A stretch of 18,381 nt of DNA from Funneliformis mosseae (lineage: Eukaryota > Glomeromycota > Glomeromycetes > Glomerales > Glomeraceae): assembly GCA_910592005.1 (NCBI GenBank), contig CAJVPP010001695.1, forward strand, positions 1-18,381, given 5' to 3'. The position numbers were made by a program, and so were the translations under genes. Of this stretch, positions 1 through 8,787 are shown one piece after another; the first letter of the stretch is position 1; each line of letters opens with the position of its first letter. The notes below the pieces were generated by a model that worked only from the letters and a program-made list of their open reading frames with translations, did not search any database and was not told where the DNA came from.

Positions 1-1199
1 GATCACAATAATAACAAATAATTTTCTTTCAAACAAAAATGGTTAAAACAAAAGAATTGAATGCTGAACAATATGGGATAATTTTTTACAGTCACAAATG
101 AGGTGATTCATATTAAAAAATTGTTGACATTGTACAATGTGGTAAAACAACTGTCCATGATGCGATAAAATGTTTTAAAGAAACTGATTCTGCAATACCA
201 AAAAAATGTTGTGACCTAAAGCTACTTTTTAATTCAAATGCACAATCTTCACTCAAAAAGATTAATATACACAATTCAAAGCATCGTCATCTTACCACTC
301 AAAAAATTCAAGAATTATGGACTAAAAAAAAAGAAAGTTTCAACTGTTACAATTCGTCAGACTCTTAAAAAAGTCAGCTTACGTTCGTATGTTACTCACT
401 CTAAACCATTAATTTCTGAAAATAATAAAGAAAAAAGATTGGCTTGGGCATTAGAACGAGAAGATTGGATAATTGCAAAATGGAAGAAAGTTGTATGGTC
501 TGATGAATTAACATTTAGCCAATTTTCATAAGGTTGTAGCTTATGTGTGTGGCGTATACTAGAAGAAGAATTTGACCCTTCTTGTTTAACTGCTACAGTA
601 AAGCGCAGTCCCAGTCGAATGTTTTAGGGATGCTTTTCATAGTATGGGCTAGGACCTCTTGTTCTTCTTTGCGAATCTGTAACAGGACAAAGATATGCAA
701 AAATGTTACAGAGGTATGCTATTCCTTCAATTTACAAATTAGTTTCTTGCAAACAAGGAATTTTTCAAGAGAATAATGCTCCACCTCATCAAGCAAAGAT
801 TACTGCTAATATTTGTAACGCCTCTAAGATTTTCATGCTATCCTGACCTGCACAAAACCTTGATTTAAATCCTATTAAAAATCTTAGGAATGAAGTTGAT
901 AAGAAACTTCATAACTTACCTAATCAACCTAAAAATGTAGAAGATTTAGAATGTAAGGTAAAATATGCTTGATGTTCAATTCCACTTAAGTATATTCAAA
1001 ATTTGGTTGAAAGTATGCTCCATCATATTCAAACATGTATAGCAGCTGAAGGTATTAGTTTTTTATTTTTTTTTTAATAAAATATATAGAAAATATTTAA
1101 AACAAATAAATTTTTTGCTTATTCTAAAAAAAAGTTAATATAATAAGTAAATTCAAATAGTTTAATTAATCGTTCAGATATCTATGATCACCCTCTGTA
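1..1199 (+). mobile_element. Tc1/mariner DNA transposon, left end cut by window
   Basis: The element encodes a decayed Tc1-type transposase and ends on the right at TGATCACCCTCTGTA (1185-1199), a plausible inverted-repeat end finishing on the TA target dinucleotide. The window opens with GATCACAATA, which resembles the inside of the matching left repeat (reverse complement of the right end reads TACAGAGGGTGATCA), so only about 10 bp of the left end may be missing. The shared part is only a few bases, so the left-end placement is inference. The transposase shows DD34E spacing typical of Tc1 elements. It cannot be active, because the transposase is broken in many places. Confidence 0.75.
39..1077 (+). 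pseudogene. Tc1/mariner transposase, inactivated
   Basis: A Tc1-type DDE transposase would cut and rejoin the element at TA sites. The reading starts with ATG at 39 (MVKTKELNAEQYG..), has in-frame stops at about 99 and 114, then moves frame in the A-run near 330 and continues through a good stretch at 238-528. The first catalytic Asp is kept in VVWSDELTF (codon 502-504). The second falls in QENNAPPH, where Asp is replaced by Asn (772-774). The third falls in NLDLNPIKNL, where Glu is replaced by Lys (877-879). N to K spacing is 34 residues, the Tc1 DD34E arrangement. Stops replace expected Trp codons near 624 and 639 and before PAQNLD. The C-terminal part up to about IQTCIAAEG is still readable. 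Two dead catalytic positions plus nonsense codons make it non-functional. Confidence 0.8.
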
Positions 1200-1892
1200 A
1201 CTCATCATTGACTTGATCAGAATTATTATTAGTATTTCTTATTATGATTGTATTTATCTCTAGTTAGTATATATTCAATTTTGTGTCTGAAATACTGATC
1301 ATCAATTGGAGCAGTAATCATTAGCTTAGAAGAATTTGCTGGATCACTTTTGTGTGATAAAAAAATAAGTGGATCACAGAACGGAATCTATGTGATATAA
1401 TAATTTTCATATATTCTAAATGAAAAACATATTAACCTTTGTTCTTTATTTTTCCTGAACAATTATGAGAAAAATGTGAAAGAGCGTCTAATTGCAATAC
1501 AGGACTAACTCTAAAAATAAATATTAATATTAAAAGTATATATTATGAAGGGCTGAGAGACTCACAATTTTGAGATCACCAGACGTAAGTTCAACTATGT
1601 GTCTTTCTGGTAGATCTCTATGTGAAAAGGTATGAGGATTCTGTTTATATGTGTTTTTATAGAACTCTTGATATCAGACAGCAATATTAATTATACCTTA
1701 TACCTCTTTAACTCTTTTCTAGCAAAATATAAAGTATATAGGAGTATGTAGAAGTTCAGTTAACTTTTTCGCAAAATTTTAAGATAATATATTTTATTGT
1801 ATATTTTTAGAAAAAAAATGTTTTAAAGGATTATTGCATCTGTACGAATGAAACTTTATTCACTATAGATATTAATATTTAAGAAAAGCAAA
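1200..1892. other. AT-rich spacer without a recognisable gene
   Basis: I find no convincing gene here. An unassigned open segment on the + strand at 1302-1400 encodes about 32 residues beginning SIGAVIISLEEF and ends at TAA. It has no start codon and no family I recognise, and could be an exon relic or chance. The rest is AT-rich with frequent stops in every frame. Confidence 0.5.
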
Positions 1893-2378
1893 ATGCCAAA
1901 AATCAGGCTTAATTGTCTTATTGTTCTTAGCAATTCAGTTAGAAGAATTACATAACAACATGTTATTACAATCAAAATTAACAACAATGAATCTGTCCAT
2001 TCTTTTAGATTACAAATTAAAAAAAAACATACTTCCCGATTTGATAATATTCCAATTACTGAATTTGTAGTCTGTGTAATTCTCTTAAATTCAGATAAAG
2101 TGTTAGCATCGGTTAATGCTAAAAGAGTGATGATAAGTATGAATAGTGGGAGACAGGATAAAGAACAGGCGCTAATTCTAATACTCAGTATTTTTGATCA
2201 TTTTTCTAAGCAACCTTCTGAAAAAGATATTCATATTATAATTTATTTAGATATAAAACACCTCATTAGTAAAATGATTCAAAAAAAGCAAGAAATTATT
2301 AATGAATTAGAAAAGAGAATCAGAAATCTTGAATTATTTATTTTTGATAATACTATTAAGTTTAACCATTATAGATAA
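1893..2378 (+). pseudogene. Crinkler-type N-terminal header domain, broken
   Basis: ATG at 1893 opens a frame MPKIRLNCLIVL that resembles the start of Crinkler (CRN) headers in mycorrhizal fungi, which are ubiquitin-like folds of about 110 residues placed before effector modules. One in-frame TAA at 1953-1955 interrupts it. After that the same frame runs to 2378. Header-like landmarks follow in order: an I-K-I strand, a Leu/Lys-rich helix, FDNIPITEF in the place of the usual 'D..A..L.LWKV' segment, and FDHFSKQPSEKDIHIII matching the conserved end of the header. The last 40 residues (KKQEIINELEKRIRNL) look like a coiled coil and then stop. No NTPase module follows, so this is either a solitary header or a truncated copy. 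The family match is from memory; the single stop is directly seen. Confidence 0.6.
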
Positions 2379-2685
2379 TAGCGATATAGTCGCAAATTTT
2401 TATGTATTATAAGCTGAGTTCTGGCAACGTATTTTTTTATTTTTTTAAATAAAGCATATATTATATTCTTGCTGTAAATATTATGTGAAATTATGTCGCC
2501 TGACCATTTTGTACTACATCTTAATTGCATATATATTGGGTAAAAGCATTAATTGATACAAAAAATCTATCATTTCTTTTCAAGCGTTAAAATCAAATAT
2601 ATTTTTATATCCATAACCAGTTTTATTTGTAATTGCAGTCAAGTGCATATTTTTTCGCAAGCATAAACCTATATATATAAAAACT
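2379..2685. other. AT-rich spacer
   Basis: This holds no recognisable gene. A minus-strand open frame that overlaps its right part (2580-2825) lies opposite the SAM-like pseudogene and looks like a shadow. Confidence 0.45.
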
Positions 2686-3686
2686 ATGTCTTTATAAGCT
2701 TCTTCACTCGCTTCACTTGCCTTAATAATAGAAGAAATTTCCACTAGAACAATATTAGACATTATTAAGAATTTTAATACAGAGGAGCTTATTGAATATT
2801 TGGGAAGGAAAGACCTGAAGCTCAAAGAATCTCACTTTAAAATTTTACGAAAGGAAGAAATTATTGGTCTTGTCTTTCTTGAATTAACGGAAGAAAAATT
2901 TCGCAATATTGATTTTACATTAAGACCGGCAACAATACTTGCAAAATTTATTGAAGGTCTTGATCAGAAGTTACGAAATTATTTCTTGCTTAAAACTCTT
3001 GATAACTTGAAAGAAATATTGCATAGAAATAAGATTAATGGAAAGGATATAACAAATATCAAGCAGTTTACTCCTGATATGTAATTACTCTTTTAATTTT
3101 TCAGATTGGAGTATTACATATATTAACTTATTTTTCTCTGCCTGCAGTCTTCAAGAAGATTAGTAATAATGATAAGGCATTTGAATACTGTATGGAAGAC
3201 ATTATATTAAAACTTTCAAATGTGAAAACTATGATCGATGCTAATAAGGTGATGCATTGTAAATTTATTTTAGCAATATTACATATTTCTATCACTATAG
3301 CTAAAAACTTTACCTCTCAAGATATATTCATAGTTTTGCAAAAAGATATTTCTGGTAAAAATGTAACAGGCTAAGTAGATTACACAATCAAAGTCTAGAA
3401 GAGTTCTTTTGTATCACTGAAAGAAAGTCACGTAATATTAAAATTGAATATGTTTAAGTAAGTCTGCTTATTTTTTTAGTATATTATTTTAATGAGAACA
3501 ATTACAGCTTAAGGCACTCAGACAAAGGATGATGTTTATTTCTTAGAATCTGAAAATGCATTCCAAATAAATAAGAAAAAATGAATTGCAGATCAAGTAT
3601 TTAATGAAGATTACTTTGACTATCTTTATAGTGTTAACAAAATAATTGACCAATCATAATGGAGTTATGTAGATAACGCAATATGA
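2686..3686 (+). pseudogene. SAM-like family protein of mycorrhizal fungi, fragment 1
   Basis: The frame opens with ATG at 2686, is stopped by TAA at 2695, and continues with a helical segment (NTEELIEYLGRKDLKL .. KILRKEEIIGLVFLELTEEKF) that has the pattern of a SAM domain, usually a protein-protein interaction module. It leads into IKQFTPD and a probable intron at 3081-3147 (GTAATT..CTGCAG, 67 bp). The second exon reads VFKKISNNDKAFEYCMEDI and on to about 3374. A frame change near 3390 restores SLEEFFCITERKSRNIKIEY, followed by a possible second intron starting GTAAGT at 3458. The last recognisable piece is DQVFNEDYFDYLY (from 3591). The intron phases do not join cleanly and there are several stops, so it is dead. 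I remember this as a large Rhizophagus family with a C-terminal endonuclease-like part; that assignment was not searched. Confidence 0.6.
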
Positions 3687-3807
3687 TGATCTTTTAATCC
3701 AGAATTCTAAAAATACTAAGAATTCTGCAAATTCTGAAAATACAGAGGATCTATATAATTCTGAAGATCTTTTAAATACTGATTATAATCCTAATTTTAC
3801 GAATTAA
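3673..3807 (+). other. Short Asn/Ser-rich open segment
   Basis: A 44-codon stretch without a start codon reads through repeated AATTCTGAA-like units and gives a low-complexity Asn/Ser/Glu/Asp-rich peptide (NSANSENTEDLYNSEDLL), ending at TAA 3805-3807. It lies just after fragment 1 of the SAM-like pseudogene in another frame. It could be an acidic tail from a different broken gene or simply a degenerate micro-repeat. Confidence 0.3.
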
Positions 3808-4358
3808 ATAAAATCTAAGAATATTTAGTATTATATGTATTTTTAATATTCTAAATTTTATTGTTACTTTATTATATTTTATATTTTTATTATTTTATGT
3901 ATTTTTATTATATTTATTTTATTTATATTTTATTTTGCTAAATTAATTAGTTTATAGCATAGTAATTAGTTAGCTATGACAAAAGAAATTTTGTATAAAT
4001 AGATAGACTTTTTGCTTATATTGTAAATTAACACTTTTGCAGATTTGTAAACTCCTTTGTGAATATGAGTTTCAATATTAATAAAGGAATCATTTAAAAC
4101 TTATATCTTTCTACCTCTTTGTATCTTTATATAGTCTGATGTGATTCTACATATTATTTGTAATTGAGTTTGTCATTAGAATCCTTTAATTAAAAATTGT
4201 TCATAATCTCGTCTTTCAAGTCTTCATACTTGATAGATTTGTTTCAGTCTAACGCGTAAATTTAGTAAAGTTAAGAGTTAGATGGATCCTAATATCTTGA
4301 CCGCAGTAAGCTGCAATATGGAATTTTAAGTAGAGGCTTAATAACGTGATCATCTTAA
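3808..4358. other. AT-rich DNA between SAM-like fragments
   Basis: This stretch has no recognisable gene. The part at about 3826-3945 is almost pure A/T with runs of TTTTATTATATTT type. I saw no terminal repeats or target duplications that would mark the whole interval as a transposon insertion. Confidence 0.5.
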
Positions 4359-4655
4359 GTTGAAGAATTTTACAGTAATAATGGCATTATGACCACAGAA
4401 ATAAAGTAGTATTTTATTATATATATTCTGGACGATATTTATTGTACAAGTGGTAGTGAATATCAGATTAATCTCACAAAATCTGCCATTAAAGAAAATC
4501 CTGAATTACTTCGAAGTAATGTGAAAAGGGTAATAAGTATAATTGTTAGGCTACTAAAAGATAGGATTGGTATTGGTAGTTCTCTAACTAGCAAGAGGGT
4601 CAGAATCGAAAAATTATCAAAAAATAATAGTATAAATATTATGTACATATCATGA
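4359..4655 (+). pseudogene. SAM-like family protein, C-terminal fragment 2
   Basis: One reading frame gives VEEFYSNNGIMTTEIK, a TAG at 4407-4409, then YFIIYILDDIYCTSGSEY and onward to KRVRIEKL, ending at TGA 4653-4655. As I remember the family, this is the part that follows the FDYLYGIVTT segment in intact members, with the TAG standing where Trp is usual. It is therefore the downstream half of the same kind of protein as fragment 1. It may be the same gene split by about 0.7 kb of foreign DNA, or a second copy, because both fragments carry a version of the joining segment. The minus-strand open frame at 4463-4648 is only its shadow. Confidence 0.55.
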
Positions 4656-4798
4656 GCATAATCCTGATTTTGTATTTATTTTCACATATATTAATAAAAA
4701 TTTTTTCTTGGCAAATTTCAGCCAAGGCGTCTTAGTCAAAAAACACATATTTTTTTATTTTAAATGCTTATATACATTGTATTAGTTATATATAGATC

Positions 4799-6506
4799 AT
4801 GTTATCTAAGCTTGAATTATCAAAATAGCGTATTACTGAACTTGAGGCTGAAAACATAAATCTTAGAAAAAAGATTTCAGAGTTTAATGCTAAGAGAGTT
4901 AAATTTAAGCATAGAATTGCTAAGACTCTAAGAATAACTGAGGAAGAAAGAATGAGGTGTGTTGCTGAGAATGCTAAACTTAAGGCTAGAATTGAGAAGA
5001 TGGAATCTGAATTTGGAGATAGAATCACGAAAGTGGAACAGAAGTAGACTCTGCAAAGTGCCTTAATGGCAAATGATAATTCTTCTAATAATAATTCACC
5101 TTGCTTCAATTCAGTTGCAATACTAGAGGTGATAACAGTACCTACTAACTCTGCGAAGCAACTGCAAAGTACCTTAATGGTTAATGACAAATCATTGAAA
5201 GAGAAAGAGATGGATAATTTCTTGGTTAAAGCAGATAAAAAAATCATTAGTGGTAGAATAAGGTAACGTAATAGGAAGAAGAAACTTAAAAAAGCAGAAC
5301 AAGCGTCTCTTAACCAAGATCAAGAATCTGGTACTTTCAATCCCAAAGGGATCATACCAGCAGTATCAAATTTTGTGACTAAAATTTCAGCCAAGGCACC
5401 CCTGCCAAAAAATAACCATAGGAAAAAAGATGCAGAAAATATTTCTCAAATGATATCTGATAGTATTTAAAATGATTTATAGTCTCAAAAATATATTCTT
5501 AGTTTTTCTAATGATATATTATTACAATAAAGCCAAATTTCTTTTACAATACCACTGCTTACTTTAGTTTAATTATTCAATAAAACGACTAATGCTGAAT
5601 ATGGTGTAATTTATGCAAATCAGAAATAAATTTTGTGCTAGTACTACTATGAAAAGAAATTTATAACTTAAGTTAACGAAGGTATCAAAGATAACAAAAT
5701 TGGTAAGAAAAAAGCGAAAGGAATTATTTATAATAAAATATTAAAGAATCTTTCCATTCTCTGTAAAAAGAAATCTGAGGAAACAAGTTTATAACTCTTA
5801 GAAATCATATATAAATACTTGCAAGGGAAAACTCAGAAAGCTATAAAGATATATAATTTATTTGAAAAGGTAGATGTGAACAAAATTAAGTATATTATAA
5901 CATATATTGTAAATGCTATTTCAAAGTTGACTAATAATAAACTTCAAGAGATTATAGATAATTGTTCACTCTATGAACATCCAAAAGAATTGCATCACAT
6001 GTTACCAAAAGATGAGTCTTCAATTCCTGAAATTTTCAAAAAAATCTTACTTGAAGTAAATATATCAATTACACCTATACCAACTGAGAACGTCTTTACG
6101 AAGTGCCTGTGAAACATCTTAATGGCTAATGGCAATTCTTCAGATGATTCTTCTAGTAGCTGTGAATACATCACCTGTGTCTTAAATAAATGTATCTAAT
6201 CAATCCAGATTTCCAATTTCTATCTTGCCTGATGATCTAGAAGAGAAACAAAAATATATCATTAGATTGGTATTAGAGTAGTTTTCTTCTCTATTTTTAA
6301 TTGATAGTAGTGAATGTTGCAAGTGGTTCAATTTTAATAGTTCAACATTTTACCTTTTATGTAATGGAGACCATAAAGAAGAAAGCTTATGAAAGGATAT
6401 AAAAGGTAAATAGGGTGATGGTAACTATTGCGAAAAATGAACTTATCGTATCAAATGCAAAAATTTACTTAATCGTAAAACTCCAATAGTATCTGTAAAA
6501 GCATAG
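4799..6506 (+). pseudogene. Lineage-specific coiled-coil family protein, full of nonsense codons
   Basis: ATG at 4799 opens a heptad-rich coiled coil (MLSKLELSK .. RITELEAENINLRKKI .. ENAKLKARIEKM), followed by a polar linker, a basic segment EKEMDNFLVKADKK .. RNRKKKLKKAEQ, and a helical C-terminal region (GKKKAKGIIYNKI .. KIYNLFEKVDVNKIKYI). The frame stays the same from 4799 to 6112, yet contains stops at 4829, 5045, 5264, 5468, 5480, 5528, 5570, 5627, 5639, 5669 and 5792. After TGA at 6110 the frame shifts, and from about 6189 a tail reads through RFPISILPDDLEEKQKY and a Cys/His segment (LLCNGDHKEE) to IPIVSV near 6500, with more stops. I remember the order of segments from a Rhizophagus family of unknown function. 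Decay by point substitution with almost no indels is notable. Confidence 0.6.
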
Positions 6507-7296
6507 ACTTCATCATGTGTACAGATCACCTGAAATGTATTCTTGTTGAAGAATAGGCTATTCATCATATAGGTTTATTTCTTTTTTTAAATCATGTAGG
6601 TAGCTTAGATAGCATGTAAATGTCATCTATATTTTCTTTTAGTATCCTACAGTAAGACGTCACTGGTTTATATGAATTATATCTGCAGAATATTCTATGC
6701 ATAGTAGTATGTCACTGGCATTCGCAGTCATAGAATCTATTAATAAACCCAGTCAAGAGTAATATTTTTGTATTGCTATACTGATGAACTTTCTTCAGAG
6801 TTCTGATATGTTCTATCTCACTCATTACGCAGTTCTAAATTACTAATAAAAAACTACATCCCTGATTTACATTTTGTGGATTGTAAGATAGGGCATTGAT
6901 AAAAAGAAATTTAAAAATGGAAATAGAGCTGATTAGAATCAATGATTTACAGATCCTCAGACAACCGGTATATTTTTATTATTCTACTAACATTAGTGCA
7001 TTCAAATTACATGTATGGATAATAACACATTAATCTGTTTTTGAATAGGAATTAGTGTGATTCATCATCTACAGATTCTTGACCTACGGTCAAGACAAAT
7101 ATTCTGATTTTTTCTGATTACAATTGAAATAGGGAGTGTAAATTCAAACAAAGATGCATCACATGTGATCTTCTATTTCGCAAGAGATTTTAGAAATAAA
7201 TGGAAAATTTTGAGACACAGCATTGCTCCATTAGTATTATATCAAGTTGTCATAAAACCGTAATTTGTCAGATTTTATTTTAAGCACTATTGTTAA
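6507..7296. other. Spacer without a recognised gene
   Basis: All frames carry frequent stops, and I recognise no protein, RNA gene, terminal repeat or array here. The composition is somewhat less AT-skewed than the neighbouring spacers, so it may contain relics too decayed to read. Confidence 0.45.
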
Positions 7297-7428
7297 ATGC
7301 GCCTCAAATTCAGGGAGGAACATTTGTTATTATTAGATAGGATCCAAGCTGTTAATATTGCTTTAGCTGAAAAAAATATAATTATGAAAAATGTAATTAT
7401 GACAAATACACATAATAAAGCAACATAA
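7297..7428 (+). CDS. Small open frame, 43 codons, doubtful
   Basis: ATG at 7297 starts a 43-residue reading (MRLKFREEHLLLLDRIQAV..) with an amphipathic Leu-rich helix pattern, ending at TAA 7426-7428. It could be a relic of a coiled-coil protein or a chance frame. There is no further support, and it precedes the TATA-like motif of the next gene. Confidence 0.2.
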   Translation: MRLKFREEHLLLLDRIQAVNIALAEKNIIMKNVIMTNTHNKAT

Positions 7429-7470
7429 TTTTATTAAATCGGGTTAAATACTCTTTTCGCGCGTATACAG

Positions 7471-7479
7471 TATAAAATA
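7471..7479 (+). promoter_or_regulatory. TATA-box candidate for the gene at 7642
   Basis: TATAAAATA lies 171 bp before the first ATG of the next gene, just after a locally GC-rich patch (TTTTCGCGCGTATACAG). In an AT-rich genome such a motif can arise by chance. Confidence 0.3.
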
Positions 7480-7641
7480 AACCTTTTCCCCAGCGCATTT
7501 ACGCAAGAGATTGCATATTAAAAAAAGTATATCTAAAAAACTTGATCCACCAATAAGATCTCTTAATAAAATTACTACGCCTAATCATATCCAGTTTGTC
7601 ATTTAACCGCTGTTTTTTTGTTTATTGGTTCAGTGTTATTC

Positions 7642-8379
7642 ATGGGGATCGCTACCATGTGGTCAAATCTCAAACAAAAAATTTCTGATGAACTTTCTGC
7701 ACGTGTCACTAGAATCATCAATGATCTTGATACAAAAAATAATACACCGGAGGAAATCGTTAAGACCTTTATTGAAATAAACAAAAAGTTTATGGCAGAA
7801 TTCAATACCAAAATCTCTAATGAAGTCACCACACGTCTTTCTAAAATTAATGCATCTTTCACTGCGGAGCTCAGAAGAATTAATAACGAACTTATAGCAG
7901 AAATCAAAAAATTAATTCACGTGATGCTGACTATACCTCTGAGGCGCAGAAAATTTTATCGATAGTCAATAATATCGAAGAAGCCTGCCGTAATAATTTT
8001 ACCTCAGTTAATACTTCTATCGATGCTCTCCAAAACGGATTAATTCAATATTATGCAATTGCCAGAAGAAATCTGCCAGTCAAAACCAACAACCATTCTA
8101 AAGCATCATCCAAAAGTTCATCTAACTCGGGCCCAATAACATTCAAGGGTATTAGCTTAAGTATCTGAACTCAATTCAATGATATTTTCGATAAAATCAA
8201 AGGCAGATAAAAATTTTAACTTAGAAGAAATGTGTTTTCGCGTAGCAATGGAAATTCGCGAATTACGGTTCAAAGGTTTTATGAGAGAAATATCACGAAG
8301 AAAGATGGTTTACATTAGTACATTAGATGATATCGGTTTATGGGTAGATAGTAAAAATAACAAAAACTTAGTACTATAG
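7642..8379 (+). CDS. Unrecognised coiled-coil protein, two exons, one frameshift
   Basis: I do not recognise this gene. ATG at 7642 or, better placed in ACCATGTGG, 7657 opens MWSNLKQKISDELSARVTRI, a charged helical region with an internal repeat (KISDELSARVTRI against KISNEVTTRLSKI). The frame is lost in the six-A run at 7906-7911. A one-base change there joins it to a second frame reading INSRDADYTSEAQKIL .. NNIEEACRNNF and a Ser-rich linker (HSKASSKSSSNSG). A probable 76-bp intron follows at 8149-8224 (GTATTAG..TTTTAACTTAG). It is phase-compatible with exon 2 at 8225-8379 (EEMCFRVAMEIREL .. LDDIGLWVDSKNN, stop TAG). Codon use is less AT-skewed than in the surrounding relics. An AATAAA lies 118 bp after the stop. 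It is either a gene with a sequencing or recent slip in the A-run, or a young pseudogene. An open frame on the other strand (7599-7907) is its shadow. Confidence 0.45.
8149..8224 (+). other. Probable intron in the coiled-coil gene
   Basis: The 5' site is GG|GTATTAG and the 3' site TTTTAACTTAG|AA, with a TTAAC branch-like motif close to the acceptor. The split codon is G|AA (Glu), and splicing removes a TGA at 8166-8168 that would otherwise end the upstream frame. The length of 76 bp is normal for a fungal intron. Confidence 0.4.
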
Positions 8380-8497
8380 CGCAGATTAGCGGGAAGGAAC
8401 TCTCATTTTATGGGTTAAGGCTCGAGTGATTCCTCCCTTGAAACATCCGCTACTCCATATTTAGATAAACTTTTTACATTTTTAACTTATTTACAAA

Positions 8498-8503
8498 AAT
8501 AAA
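8498..8503 (+). terminator. Poly(A) signal candidate, + strand gene
   Basis: AATAAA lies about 120 bp after the stop of the coiled-coil gene, inside the 8380-8787 interval between the two convergent genes. That interval otherwise holds no gene. Confidence 0.35.
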
Positions 8504-8699
8504 GATGTGCATGTTTTATTAAAATTGATTATGCATACTTACTCGAAAATATGAATTTTATGTTACTACAGTTTAATCTAATGTAATTATAATAAATGCG
8601 GAAATACTAAAAACATTTATTTTTATATAGTGATTTCATATACATTATTTCAGAACACTGATCAGTTGAATCTGCAATAAAAATTTTACATTATTCTGA

Positions 8700-8705
8700 T
8701 TTATT
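8700..8705 (-). terminator. Poly(A) signal candidate for the CRN-type gene
   Basis: AATAAA on the minus strand lies about 85 bp past the TAG stop of the CRN-type gene. An inverted repeat ACATTAGA / TCTAATGT (8762-8769 and 8787-8794) spans the stop codon and could form a hairpin in the transcript's 3' end; its role is unknown. Confidence 0.35.
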
Positions 8706-8787
8706 TCTTTTTTTAGACGAGCCTTGATTTTTACTTCTATGACTAGAAATAAAAAATTCTTACATTAGAATGCATTTGTTGCCAACT

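Noticed and set aside
582..776. 64-codon + strand open frame inside the first Tc1 element
   Set aside because: The transposase homology lies in another frame of the same strand, so this is an out-of-frame reading.
3820..3945. Possible replication origin in the extreme A/T stretch
   Set aside because: Composition alone is no evidence in such an AT-rich genome, and no other signal supports it.
4786..5247. 153-codon minus-strand open frame
   Set aside because: It lies exactly opposite the coiled-coil pseudogene. Glu/Leu/Lys codons on the + strand give Ser/Phe/Leu-rich shadows on the other, as seen here.
4799..6112. Reassigned stop codons (TAA/TAG read as Gln) as an explanation for the collinear frame
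   Set aside because: Some stops stand at expected Trp positions, TGA also occurs, and the CRN-type gene reads with the standard code.
7599..7907. 102-codon minus-strand open frame
   Set aside because: It is the shadow of the better-supported + strand coiled-coil gene and has no family match.
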